Shown piece by piece: positions 44,315 through 52,920 of a DNA stretch of 64,000 nucleotides. The stretch is from CAVVUF01 sp963751425. Lineage in GTDB: Bacteria > Chloroflexota > Anaerolineae > Anaerolineales > UBA4823. The notes below the pieces were generated by a model. It had not been told where the DNA came from, searched no databases, and saw nothing but the letters and a program-made list of their open reading frames with translations. The DNA is taken from NCBI GenBank assembly GCA_963751425.1, contig CAVVUF010000001.1:620001-684000 (forward strand). Direction: 5' to 3'. The position numbers and the translations under genes are program-made. The first letter of the stretch is position 1, and the number at the start of each line of letters is the position of its first letter.

Positions 44315-44971
44315 TCATTTGAGTCTGACTAACCCTAATTGTCCTGCTTTCTGCACTGCCTCTGCCCGATTAGAGACTTCCAGCTTTTCATAAATATGCC
44401 TGATATGAGTCTTTACAGTATTTTCTGAAATAAAAAGACTTAGGGATATTTGTGTTGCTGTCATTCCTTGAGCAAGGCATTCTAGAATTTCAACCTCACG
44501 CTTGCTTAGATTATTTTCTAAAGGAGCGGTATTCATATGCGCCAGAGCTCGCAGAACGGGTTGGGTAACTTCTACTGATAGAATTCCTTGCCCTTCAACC
44601 ACGTGACGAATAGCCTTCCTCAGCTCATCTGGCTCTACATTCTTTAACAAATACCCATCTGCTCCTGCCCTAATGGCATCGAACAGGTCTTCCTCATGCT
44701 TCGAGATAGTTAGCATGAGGATTTTAATCTGGCTTAGGTCACTCTCTTTCCAGCTCTTTATCGACCGGACAGTATCAATGCCATCCATGACCGGCATATT
44801 CACATCCAAAAGTACAACATCTGGCTTTTGAATATGAATAATTTCCACAGCCTCGCGACCATTCGCCGCCTCACCCACAATATCAAAATCACCCATCTCC
44901 CTAAGCAACCCAACGAGGCCGGCACGAAAAAGGGCATGATCGTCTACCACTACCAGTCGAATCGGATTCAT
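44315..44971 (-). CDS. NarL/LuxR-family response regulator
   Basis: A 218-residue two-domain regulator. The receiver domain (1-125) has VVVDDHALFRAGLVGLL, phospho-acceptor Asp in DVVLLDVNMPVMDGI, the conserved Thr in ILMLT and Lys in GADGYLLKN. The LuxR-type DNA-binding domain (about 150-215) has LSKREVEILECLAQGMT and SENTVKTHIRHIYEKL. The start overlaps the kinase stop by 4 bp, so the two form a pair. Its position upstream of the oxidase operon suggests control of respiration, which is inference. Confidence 0.95.
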   Translation of the reverse strand: MNPIRLVVVDDHALFRAGLVGLLREMGDFDIVGEAANGREAVEIIHIQKPDVVLLDVNMPVMDGIDTVRSIKSWKESDLSQIKILMLTISKHEEDLFDAIRAGADGYLLKNVEPDELRKAIRHVVEGQGILSVEVTQPVLRALAHMNTAPLENNLSKREVEILECLAQGMTATQISLSLFISENTVKTHIRHIYEKLEVSNRAEAVQKAGQLGLVRLK

Positions 44972-46210
44972 TCGTTAAATTCCTCCCATTCATCTCTGAG
45001 TGGGAGAACAAGACGCACGGTTGTTCCTGAGCCAGGTTGGCTTATCCAGAACAGCTCTGCCCCAATCAGGTTTGACCGTTCTCGCATACCCTGCATTCCG
45101 TGTTGAGAACTCTCCAGTACCTCATCTGAAAAAAAACCTTTGCCGTCATCTTGAATTTCGATGATCAAAACATGGTCCATCTCTCGACAAGAAATTTGTA
45201 CATGCTGAGCGTGCGCATGTTTGCGAACATTGATCAAAGCTTCTTGAATAATTCTAATCAGCTGCAGGTGAACTTCATTCGGTAAGCTTGTATCGACTGA
45301 AAATTCGTGAATTTTCACCTGGATATCCGTATTTTCCTGATACTCCTCCACCAACCGGCGGAGCCAATTTTCAAACCGGGCTTCGTTAGGCTCTCCAGGA
45401 ACCACCCTGAGCATATTGATGGCCTCGCGCGTATCCAGATAAGCTTCAGCCAAAGAACGATATAATGAATGAGAAATTTGACTCAGGCGATCAGGATTAT
45501 TTTTTTCAAGGTGAGCGATCAGCTGAGCAGCCTGGAGCTTCAGAAAACCAAGCGTTTGCGCCAGGCCATCATGGATCTCTCGTGCCAGTCGAGTACGTTC
45601 TTCGATTTGAGCTTTATACTCAACTTCTACAAGTTTATCTTCGACACAAGAAGAAGTGGTTTGATCTGCTGAAACGAAATAATTTTCTTTCTTTCGTAAA
45701 GAGCGAAATTGATCAAACATCGCCAGCTCTCGACGCTTCAGGCGATCGTTAGCGATCGCCAGCGCTGCGATATCAAGCAAGTATTGTAATGATTCGGAGA
45801 CCTCGCTGCTTTGTATACTGGGTGCAGGCATGAAAATATTCAAAATACCCAAATCATGATCCGCATAACGCACGGGTAAACAATATACACCAGTCAGACT
45901 TAGCAAAAGGTCCTTGAATTAATTGGCAGGATTCTTTGATACTCCCATAATGGCTGCACTGGCTGCATTTTATCCGGACCGAAGGAGAGGCAAGATACTC
46001 CAACCATGCATTCGGAACTGTCTCAGGGATATCTCCCTGACGTACCGCTGCCAAAGGCAAGCCTCGTTCATCCAAGGGCACAAAAGAAGCCCCAGCCGCC
46101 CCAGATAAATCTAGTGAAAACTGAAGGAGTATATGAACAATCACCGTTTCATCGCTTGCAGACACGAGCTGCTTGCTTGCCGCAAATATCGAACGACTGA
46201 CCATTTCCAT
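44968..46210 (-). CDS. NarX/DesK-type sensor histidine kinase with GAF domain, frameshifted
   Basis: A 413-residue kinase when repaired. Residues 1-165 form a GAF-like sensor with a Cys-rich loop (RIKCSQCSHYGSIKESCQLI). A HisKA_3 helix follows (LAREIHDGLAQTLGFLKLQA, phospho-His), then the HATPase domain (IIQEALINVRKHAHAQHVQI, IEIQDDGKGF, HGMQGMRERSNLIGAELFWI). The frame breaks at a T4 run on the - strand (45905-45908). Deleting one T joins QLIQGP to LLSLTGVYCLPVRYADHDL. TAGAAT lies 6 bp before ATG 46210. No membrane helices, so it is a cytoplasmic sensor, perhaps of redox state through the Cys cluster (inference). Confidence 0.88.
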
Positions 46211-46216
46211 TTTCTT

Positions 46217-46222
46217 ATTCTA
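46217..46222 (-). promoter_or_regulatory. Putative -10 of the histidine kinase gene
   Basis: TAGAAT, then AAGAAA, then ATG 46210. No Shine-Dalgarno. A leaderless start is suggested; the -35 is weak. Confidence 0.45.
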
Positions 46223-46340
46223 ACTGATTAATCCGTCCGGAAATTAACTGGTTCCATTGGATTTTAAATCTGGCAGCCCACTTCTTAAAGTGGTAACCGA
46301 TTGCCGTCAACCCAAGACCAAGGTTAGAGATCAAAGCCAT

Positions 46341-46370
46341 TTGGAATTGTGATCGATTTAGATTTAGAAT
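46341..46370 (+). promoter_or_regulatory. Promoter of the acyltransferase gene, predicted leaderless
   Basis: TTGGAA (46341-46346), 18 bp, TAGAAT (46365-46370), then 6 bp to ATG 46377. Confidence 0.55.
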
Positions 46371-46376
46371 TTGGTA

Positions 46377-47141
46377 ATGGTCAAAAATCAGGAAGCATTT
46401 CCAGTTTATCCTCCCGATTACCGTCTGGCAAGCAATCTAGCACTTTCCATCCTTTTCTCCAGAAAACGCTCTTTTCGATCAGACGCAGCAGATTGGATTA
46501 AAACGCTTAAGCCGCCCCTGATGATTCAAGGTAAGGAAAATATCCCCCAGAATGGTCCCTTCTTACTCGTATTAAACCATTTCTACAGACCGAAGTACAA
46601 AGTCTGGTGGTCAATTTTGTCAGCCAGTGCTCTGGTCCCGGTGGAACTTCATTGGGTGATGACTGCTGCCTGGACTTTTTCTAAGAACCCAATGGGAAGC
46701 TGCCTGGAATCGATTTCCCAGTGGATTTTTAAAAAAGTCGCGAATGTCTACGGATTTTTTACAATGCCTCCGATGCCCCCGAGAGCATGGGAAACAGAGG
46801 CCCGAGCATTAGCTGTCCATCGCATTCTTAGATATGCCAAAAAGGATGCAAATACAGCCATCGGGTTAGCTCCTGAAGGAGGGGATTCGCCGTCTGGTAC
46901 GCTGAGAATGCCTGCACCGGGTACGGGCAGGTTCCTTTTGCATCTCGTGAAGTCAGGCCTGGTAATCTATCCCTTAGGAATTTACGAAGCCGATGGGGTT
47001 TTAAATCTCAATTTCGGAAAAAGCTTTGAACTGAATTGCCCACCAGATATCTCAATAGAAGGCCGTGATCGCTGGGGCAGCCAGGTTGTCATGCAAGCGA
47101 TTGCAGAATTACTGCCCGAACATTTGAGAGGGAATTTTTAA
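46377..47141 (+). CDS. PlsC-like lysophospholipid acyltransferase family protein
   Basis: A 254-residue acyltransferase-like protein. The family block I appears as FLLVLNHFYRPKYKVWW (NHxxxx-type motif, His-Asp replaced by His-Phe), and LAPEGGDSPSGTLRMPAPGT and GTGRFLLHLVKSGLVIYPLG resemble blocks III and IV. The degenerate block I means activity is uncertain. It would act at the membrane face on acyl transfer. ATG 46377 is chosen because of the -10 position. A TTG at 46371 is also in frame. It converges with the DUF58 cluster. Confidence 0.72.
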   Translation: MVKNQEAFPVYPPDYRLASNLALSILFSRKRSFRSDAADWIKTLKPPLMIQGKENIPQNGPFLLVLNHFYRPKYKVWWSILSASALVPVELHWVMTAAWTFSKNPMGSCLESISQWIFKKVANVYGFFTMPPMPPRAWETEARALAVHRILRYAKKDANTAIGLAPEGGDSPSGTLRMPAPGTGRFLLHLVKSGLVIYPLGIYEADGVLNLNFGKSFELNCPPDISIEGRDRWGSQVVMQAIAELLPEHLRGNF

Positions 47142-47167
47142 TGTTTTTCCTTGATTTGAGGGAGGGG

Positions 47168-47539
47168 TTAAGCTTTCGAGCCCGGGTTTCTAAGCAAGCG
47201 TACCAGCTGACTCAGGCTTATCAAGGCAATAACGACAACCAGGAGCATCAACCCAAAACTTAACTGCGCTTTGATAGCCATCCCCAGGATAGCCACGCTG
47301 ACCGCCACCCCATCAACTAAAAGTAGGCGGAAGATATGTCTCCGTTCCAATGGATTGTTAGCCTCGCGCCCCAGGGCATCCTTCCAACGTCTGTAGAACC
47401 TGTCTGTATCCCAGGCATTCAAGGCTGCGGTCATCCCTAAAAACAATAACATAGAACGCAGCCCTAAGAAGGTTCCAACCAGGCATACACCTGTAAAAAC
47501 AAAGAAAAATATCCCGGGTGTATAACTGTTATCAAGCAA
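47168..47539 (-). CDS. Hypothetical membrane protein at the end of the MoxR cluster
   Basis: A 123-residue protein with about four helices (GIFFFVFTGVCLVGTFLGLR; SMLLFLGMTAALNA; LLLVDGVAVSVAILGMAI; FGLMLLVVVIALISL). The start TTG 47539 follows the preceding TAG directly, so translation is probably coupled. No family was recognised. Position suggests an envelope role together with MoxR/DUF58. Confidence 0.65.
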   Translation of the reverse strand: MLDNSYTPGIFFFVFTGVCLVGTFLGLRSMLLFLGMTAALNAWDTDRFYRRWKDALGREANNPLERRHIFRLLLVDGVAVSVAILGMAIKAQLSFGLMLLVVVIALISLSQLVRLLRNPGSKA

Positions 47540-47677
47540 CTAACTCAACCCCCAAAGACTCACCCAAACAAGCGTGAATGCCATCCCAAACCAGGTTGAT
47601 TGCTCCCAATAGGCATAAGAGGTAAGAATTGCTGCAAATAATAAATTCCCGATCCAAAAATAACCCGTTGTTTTCAT
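47540..47677 (-). CDS. Small membrane protein (45 residues) coupled to the DUF58 gene
   Basis: ATG 47677 overlaps the DUF58 stop (ATGA), and the frame ends at TAG 47540, immediately before the next gene. The product is mostly hydrophobic (GYFWIGNLLFAAILTSYAYW, then FGMAFTLVWVSLWGLS), likely two short helices. It is too short for many gene callers. The overlap on one side and zero spacing on the other are strong support for translation. Confidence 0.7.
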   Translation of the reverse strand: MKTTGYFWIGNLLFAAILTSYAYWEQSTWFGMAFTLVWVSLWGLS

Positions 47678-48979
47678 AGTGCGATTTGCAAAATCCGATC
47701 ACCCGTAGAATGCTTTCGAACCGCTTGAGAAACCACCTGATCCAGGGAAAATTCCACCCGCCAATCAACCACATTAATCCCTGCTCGTTTAAGCCTTCGG
47801 ATGAGAAGCGTTCGCTCGATGACTGCCATGCGCTGAGCTAAATCTACCTCGGGAAATTTTCCCCGCTGATATTTAACCGCTTCGAAATGCACTGGGTCCG
47901 GGCTTACAATTAACAACTCATAACCTAAGGAATGCAGCCGAACCAGGGGGCCTAAATCTTCCGGTTTTAATGGACTGACCATGACCAGCTGGGTTTTGGA
48001 TGGAAAAAACCGGCTGGAAAGAAAACTCAGGTTTTCTAGAGCAAAGTTGATCCCTGTATGGGCTCTAGACAAAGCCCTCAAAATATTTTCACGTTGAATT
48101 TTTCCATAACCAGGAAAAACTCTCTCAACACTGTAACCATAAATATACAAACCGACCCGATGACCGTCCCTCAAAAAAGAATCAGCCAGGGAGGCCGCGG
48201 CATTAACTGAGTGCTCAAATAATGAGCCCTGGGGGGTGGAGATATCACACTGCTGGCGGGCATCTAAGATAATACCAACATCTGCAATCCGTTCTTGCTC
48301 AGATTCATTGGAGAATACACTTTGAGGATAACGGGAAGAAATCTTCCAATTGATCCGCCGCATGGGATCCCCCAATTGGTATTCACGCACTCCATAGAAA
48401 TCCGTTCCTGCCCCGCCCTGCCTGGCGAGAATCGGTCCAGCAAAACCTCGTGTCTGCCTTGGATGAATATTTATTGATCGAACAGGTGTAATGACCGGGA
48501 AAATTGATAGCTGGGTGTGGGCTGGTAAAAAGTGTACACTTTCAAAAACTCCAAAGAATTCGCAGCATTTCACCTGCACCCCTTCAAATTTATACCGGCC
48601 ACGCTCCCCAGAAACGATATAGTCAAGAGAAGTCGTTTCACCTTCTTCCAAGCAGAGTCTCTTTGTCAGAAAATCCCTGGTTAATGATTTAAAGGGCGAG
48701 ACCCACGTACATAATCTTGTAAAAAAATTTCTTCGAGCGCTTACCCTGGTTCGTTACATTGACTTTGACTTCGACCGGCTTTCCCCAAGAGGTGTCATGT
48801 GTGCTAAGCTCTCGAGAGGTTTTGAGCAGCAGCTCTGCGGGCTGCTTTGCGATCGCAAAACCTAAATAGATTAATAAAGGAATTGCTAATAAGATTGGGC
48901 CGTTATTAACAGCAAATAAACCCACCAAAATTAGCCCAAGAATCAAGCTGCATAACAACCAAAAGTTCCTGGTCATCAA
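47674..48979 (-). CDS. DUF58 domain protein (VWA-like), frameshifted
   Basis: A 434-residue protein when repaired. The first ~95 residues have two helices (LLCSLILGLILVGLFAV; GPILLAIPLLIYLGFAI) and a beta-rich domain start (GKPVEVKVNVTNQGKRSKKF). The frame is lost at a GGG run (48694-48696). Removing one base continues as FKSLTRDFLTKRLCLEEGET. The DUF58 hallmark DFYGVREYQLGDPMRRINWK follows, then a VWA-like part (VGIILDARQQCDISTPQGSL). DUF58 proteins pair with MoxR ATPases in envelope or metallo-enzyme maturation. The overlap with moxR (4 bp) supports an operon. Confidence 0.87.
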
Positions 48980-49941
48980 GCTTCCTTAATCACCGGTACA
49001 ACTACTGAATTGACCACGTCTTGGATCACCTTGTCGGTAGCCTTATGAACCGTCCAAAGATCAGGCTCCAGGATCAAACGATAACTCACGGCATTCAGGA
49101 AGAAGCGCTTGATATCATCAGGAAGGACAAAAGATCTTCCCTGGATTGCCGCCCAGGCGCGCGATAACTTGACGAGGGCTAAGGAACCGCGTGGACTGGC
49201 ACCTACAACTACCTGCCTATGACTCCGCGTAGCGAGGACGAGATCCACGATATACTGCTCAATGTCTGGATCCACATAAACTTCCTCAACAGCTTGGCGC
49301 ATTTCCAATAAACCTGCGGCATCGATAACCGGCTGGAGGTCAAAAGCATCCGTTTTTCGTTCACGCCGGCGATGAATGATCAACTGCTCATTTTCCCTGG
49401 ATGGATACCCAATCGAAAGTTTCATGATAAATCGATCCAATTGAGCTTCAGGCAGTGGAAAAGTTCCTTCATATTCAATCGGATTCTGGGTTGCAATCGT
49501 GATAAATGGCTCCGGAAGACGGGTTGTTTCACCCTCCAAGGTAACCTGAAATTCCTGCATGGCCTCTAACAAAGCCGATTGGGTTTTGGGTGAGGCGCGG
49601 TTGATTTCATCCGCTAAGACGATATTCGCAAAAATAGGGCCTTTGCGTAAGATGAATTGGTTGTTGGCTCGATCAAAAATAAATCCACCGGTAATATCTC
49701 CCGGCAGCAAGTCGGGTGTAAACTGGATGCGCTTAAAAGCCATACCCAGCGCAGTGGCAAAGCTGTTGGCTACCAGTGTTTTCGCCAATCCAGGGTAATC
49801 CTCCAACAACACATGTCCCCCAGGCACTAAGATCGCGGTCATAATTTTCTCAAGCTCAACTCTTTTTCCGATTACCGCCCGTTCGACCTCTTGGATTACC
49901 TTGTTAGAAAGGGAGGCTACTTTATTGATTTCCATTGTCAT
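48976..49941 (-). CDS. MoxR-family AAA+ ATPase
   Basis: A 321-residue AAA+ protein: N-terminal helix (VASLSNKVIQEVERAVIGKR), Walker A GHVLLEDYPGLAKTLVANSF, ITGGFIFDRANNQFILRKGP, Walker B ANIVLADEINRASPKTQSAL, sensor 1 FITIATQNPIEYEGTFPLPE, and the C-terminal lid DDIKRFFLNAVSYRL. MoxR ATPases act as chaperones with DUF58/VWA partners, as found directly downstream. The start overlaps the upstream gene by 20 bp. An in-frame ATG two codons later is an alternative. Confidence 0.95.
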   Translation of the reverse strand: MTMEINKVASLSNKVIQEVERAVIGKRVELEKIMTAILVPGGHVLLEDYPGLAKTLVANSFATALGMAFKRIQFTPDLLPGDITGGFIFDRANNQFILRKGPIFANIVLADEINRASPKTQSALLEAMQEFQVTLEGETTRLPEPFITIATQNPIEYEGTFPLPEAQLDRFIMKLSIGYPSRENEQLIIHRRRERKTDAFDLQPVIDAAGLLEMRQAVEEVYVDPDIEQYIVDLVLATRSHRQVVVGASPRGSLALVKLSRAWAAIQGRSFVLPDDIKRFFLNAVSYRLILEPDLWTVHKATDKVIQDVVNSVVVPVIKEA

Positions 49942-50575
49942 GTTCTATCTCCAATTGGGCTTCTAAATATCGAACCAATTTATCCAACTCTGGATTATCA
50001 GCATTTTGATTTGAATTGGATCGGGTATGAAACCATCTCAAGATTTTATTCTTAAGAGAAGCAGATCTGGTCATCGGTTCAATGGCATGATCCGGTGACT
50101 GGATCATATTTTGCAGCTCTTTTGGTACGACCAGCCTGCCTTGCTCAAACTCAGATTCCAATTCGGCGTTGGTGAGGTTTTCTTTAAATGCCAGAATCGA
50201 CAACACCAGCTCTTTCATACGAAAGGATGAAAAACTCAGGTTTTCTACCCCCATCGACTGCCGGCGGATATATTTCATCCAAAAAGCCACCCGCCCTTCT
50301 TCAACCTGACCAGGTGCCTCACTGTAACCTCGATCGGCCTGGGCTGATTTCTTATTCTTGCGCAAGATGTAAAAGGAAATACCAAGTAAGATGACTAAAG
50401 CAAGCGGCCATAGGCAGGTTTCCCCTAAAGTATTCAGAAACAGCCTGAAATACCAAAACAAATACAAAATCGGAATCAAAACATTCTCACGGATAAAATC
50501 ACGGAAAATGATCGCTAAAACAAGGTTTACAAACAAAATTACAGCAATTAAAATGATCACACGGCGGTTTTGCAT
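49922..50575 (-). CDS. Hypothetical membrane protein of the MoxR cluster
   Basis: A 217-residue protein with two N-terminal helices (RRVIILIAVILFVNLVLAII; TCLWPLALVILLGISFYILR) and a charged cytoplasmic C-terminal half that may be helical. No known domain is recognised. The position between DUF4129 and MoxR is where a DUF4350 protein often occurs, but the sequence does not show that fold. It starts 3 bp after the DUF4129 stop. Confidence 0.72.
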   Translation of the reverse strand: MQNRRVIILIAVILFVNLVLAIIFRDFIRENVLIPILYLFWYFRLFLNTLGETCLWPLALVILLGISFYILRKNKKSAQADRGYSEAPGQVEEGRVAFWMKYIRRQSMGVENLSFSSFRMKELVLSILAFKENLTNAELESEFEQGRLVVPKELQNMIQSPDHAIEPMTRSASLKNKILRWFHTRSNSNQNADNPELDKLVRYLEAQLEIEHDNGNQ

Positions 50576-50578
50576 CTT

Positions 50579-51473
50579 CTATGCTTGCGATCCTATTCGG
50601 CTGTCTTTGCTGGCATCTGCAATAACGGATAGGTACCAGATCGCCTTATCCTCTTCCTGTTTGGCAGGCTGCTTTGTTCCATACCTTACCTCTTCGAATA
50701 TTCTCGTAAGATATTGGATCGGCTCTCTGGGAAATCCTTTTTCCTCCAAGGCCTGTTCAAATTCACTGGCAGTCATAGCCAGTTCCCGCTGAATGCCGCG
50801 TTCTGAATAGATGATTTGACTCATCTGGTAATAACAACGGATGATAACATTCTTGAAATCTCCCCCACCCTGCAAATCAGAAATGGCTCTTTCTGCCTCC
50901 TGCGCAAGTCGATCTGATGGCGACAGACGTTGCGATACGCCGATAATAGAACCATAATCCCAGGGCTACCAGCCCAGTGAAAAACAAAGCCACGGCAATG
51001 CTGGAGCCCCACACCATCCATTCAGGAGTTGTCGCCTCAAATTGCTCGGTTTGAATATTTTCGCCTTCCCCAGAAAGAGGCTGTTCGACGGGAGATTCGA
51101 TGCTCTGGGCTTGCTCTACTTTAGGTTTATCTTGAACAATTTTGGCAACCCGATCGAGGATAAATAACATGACCACCATAATCACAATCTGAGCCAACAA
51201 ACGCCGGCGGCCTTCTGGAGAAAATAAACTCACAATAATATAAATTGGCAAACCGATAATAATCAGCGCTGAAAATCCGCGGAGGATCCAATAAAGCACA
51301 TTTCCTCCGGGAAGGATCGCCTCTGTACCCATGACAGAAATGGAAAAATCCATGTCGAGCGGGAAAGGCTGCCCTTCTTGCAGGCGGAATTCAGGCAGGC
51401 TAATCACAAGAATTAGTATTGCGAGCAATCCAATCCCAAATGTCGATAAGTAAATAACTTTATTTTTTTCCAT
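50579..51473 (-). CDS. DUF4129-domain membrane protein, frameshifted
   Basis: Two membrane helices (IYLSTFGIGLLAILILVISL; LPIYIIVSLFSPEGRRRLLA), another near 165-185 (MVWGSSIAVALFFTGLVALG), and the C-terminal DUF4129 domain (RLAQEAERAISDLQGGGDFK, RCYYQMSQIIYSERGIQREL, TASEFEQALEEKGFPREPIQ). The frame changes near 50930-50945. Removing one base after RRIAT gives LSPSDRLAQEAERA and one 297-residue protein. DUF4129 proteins go with MoxR, DUF58 and transglutaminases. ATG 51473 is chosen. The in-frame TTG 51485 is less likely. Confidence 0.82.
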
Positions 51474-51700
51474 ACAATTTCGCAAAAACCAGGTTTTCTG
51501 AGAGATCGTTCTCTATCAAGATAACCAGGGTATTTTCAACAAGGAACAGGTTCGATTGTATCGCCGTTTATCAGAGGTGTAAAGAAAGTTTCCGCTGGTT
51601 TGATGACTGATTAGGTTTAACGAGTACAATAATAAATCACAACCTTTATCAAATACAGAAGGCAGCCTGAAGCCTTAATCTCGCCAAGTTAAAAAGAAAA

Positions 51701-52726
51701 ATGAATTTACATGAATTACTGATCAAAATCCAAAAAGCCTCTGACCTTCGCTCTGGCTGGATGGATGATCATCATCAATCTGCCTTCCGCCTATTTAATG
51801 GCTTTATTGAAGGATTTCCCGATTTGGCAATCGATATCTATGCGCGTTCTATTGTGATCTATAACTACGCTAATCCGCCGGAAGCAATCCTGGATCTGAT
51901 CAACCCCATCACGAGCTTTCTGCGCGATCTTTACCCTTGGATACGGGTTGTGGTGGTAAAAACGCGCTTTTCACCTGACGTGGCAGCCCGGCATGGGTTG
52001 GTGATGGTTGGTGACCAAAGTGACGATCGAATCAGAGAATATGGAATTTGGTATGCTATCGATCTGCGGATGACCAGTGACTCTAGCTTGTACCTGGATA
52101 CTCGGTATCTTCGTGAATGGATCAAGCAGCATTCTGTAAACAGGCGTGTACTCAATACCTTTGCCTACACAGGCAGCCTGGGAGTTGCAGCAAAGGCTGG
52201 GGGGGCCAGCCAGGTGATCCATCTGGACAAGAGTCGAAAATCCTTGAATCTAGCAAAGACTTCGTATTTATTAAATGGCTTCCCGATAAACAAATCTGAT
52301 TTCATTAGCGAAGACTTTTTCATTTGTACAAGCCGGTTACGTCGGAGTGAAAGGCGCTTTGACATGGTATTCCTTGACCCCCCTTTTTTCTCACAAACCT
52401 CTGCAGGCAGGGTAGATTTGAACAAGCAATATTCTCGACTAATCAATAAAATCCGCCCTCTGATCATAGAAGATGGTTACATCATCGCCATCAATAATGC
52501 ACTCTTCGTAAGTGGGACAGACTTCCTCAGCCAGCTCGAAGAATTATGCCTGGAGGGTTTCCTGGGCATTGAGACATTGATCCCGGTACCACCTGATTTT
52601 TCAGGTTTTCCAGAGATTCGTTTGGGGTCTTTCCCTGCTGATCCACAGCCCTTCAACCATCCCACCAAAATTGCGATATTAAAAGCCTTAAAAGTGAAAT
52701 CGTCCGCCCGAGCTTTCCTATCTTGA
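51701..52726 (+). CDS. Class I SAM-dependent methyltransferase, RlmI/RlmL-C-like
   Basis: A 341-residue protein. It resembles 23S rRNA methyltransferases of the RlmI/RlmL-C type: FRLFNGFIEGFPDLAIDIYA at the N-terminus, SSLYLDTRYLREWIKQHSVN, SAM-binding RVLNTFAYTGSLGVAAKAGG, ASQVIHLDKSRKSLNLAKTS and catalytic-type FDMVFLDPPFFSQ. The typical N-terminal PUA domain of RlmI is not clear. The target is probably rRNA, with the exact base not determined. Its stop codon lies within the predicted -35 of the argG leader. Confidence 0.85.
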   Translation: MNLHELLIKIQKASDLRSGWMDDHHQSAFRLFNGFIEGFPDLAIDIYARSIVIYNYANPPEAILDLINPITSFLRDLYPWIRVVVVKTRFSPDVAARHGLVMVGDQSDDRIREYGIWYAIDLRMTSDSSLYLDTRYLREWIKQHSVNRRVLNTFAYTGSLGVAAKAGGASQVIHLDKSRKSLNLAKTSYLLNGFPINKSDFISEDFFICTSRLRRSERRFDMVFLDPPFFSQTSAGRVDLNKQYSRLINKIRPLIIEDGYIIAINNALFVSGTDFLSQLEELCLEGFLGIETLIPVPPDFSGFPEIRLGSFPADPQPFNHPTKIAILKALKVKSSARAFLS

Positions 52727-52751
52727 CGATCCCCAAAAGCGGTGATAGACT
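52723..52751 (+). promoter_or_regulatory. Predicted argGH promoter
   Basis: TTGACG (52723-52728) overlaps the stop codon of the upstream gene. A 17-bp spacer precedes TAGACT (52746-52751). Transcription would start near 52758, giving a very short 5' end before the leader ATG 52762. Confidence 0.6.
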
Positions 52752-52761
52752 TGCGCCCAAT

Positions 52762-52827
52762 ATGAAAAGCTTGTTACTGGCCCGCTCCCGTCGTATGATA
52801 ACCCCCTCCAACCGGGAAGGTCAGTAA
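52762..52827 (+). CDS. Putative Arg-rich leader peptide of the argGH attenuator (21 codons)
   Basis: The frame reads MKSLLLARSRRM and continues to a TAA at 52825-52827. Arginine codons fall at positions 8, 10, 11 and 18, with Arg-Ser-Arg-Arg (CGC TCC CGT CGT) as a tight cluster at 52783-52794. No good Shine-Dalgarno lies upstream, but the ATG is within a few bases of the predicted transcription start, as in the other leaderless genes here. Such a peptide upstream of arginine genes would let ribosomes sense charged tRNA-Arg. Its last codons overlap the antiterminator segment. Confidence 0.55.
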   Translation: MKSLLLARSRRMITPSNREGQ

Positions 52828-52893
52828 TCCGCGCTTGTATCATTCTGTGTTTATAAAGAACCATCACCAAACAAGCCCTCCTTCCCAGGAGGG
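52804..52893 (+). promoter_or_regulatory. Antiterminator of the argGH leader
   Basis: CCCTCC (52804-52809) can pair with GGAGGG (52888-52893), and GGGAAGG (52814-52820) with CCTTCCC (52880-52886). These helices are nested, 6 and 7 bp, separated only by AACC against A. Their formation excludes the terminator hairpin at 52876-52893. The upstream strand lies inside leader codons 15-20, so a ribosome finishing the leader would mask it. Confidence 0.6.
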
Positions 52894-52903
52894 AAAATTT
52901 TTT
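52876..52903 (+). terminator. Terminator-like hairpin in the argGH leader
   Basis: CCCTCC (52876-52881) pairs with GGAGGG (52888-52893) around TTCCCA. AAAA and six T follow (52898-52903). The T tract starts 4 nt after the stem, which weakens it. It stands 17 bp before argG and could stop transcription when arginine is plentiful. It could also simply end the upstream gene. Confidence 0.6.
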
Positions 52904-52920
52904 AATGAAAGGATTACACC

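Noticed and set aside
51600..51630. Possible promoter TTGATG...TACAAT before the methyltransferase gene
   Set aside because: The 19-bp spacing and long distance to the start make it unconvincing without expression data.
52727..52920. T-box or known riboswitch upstream of argG
   Set aside because: No T-box AGGGTGG-type bulge sequence or known aptamer core was found; the peptide attenuator model fits better.
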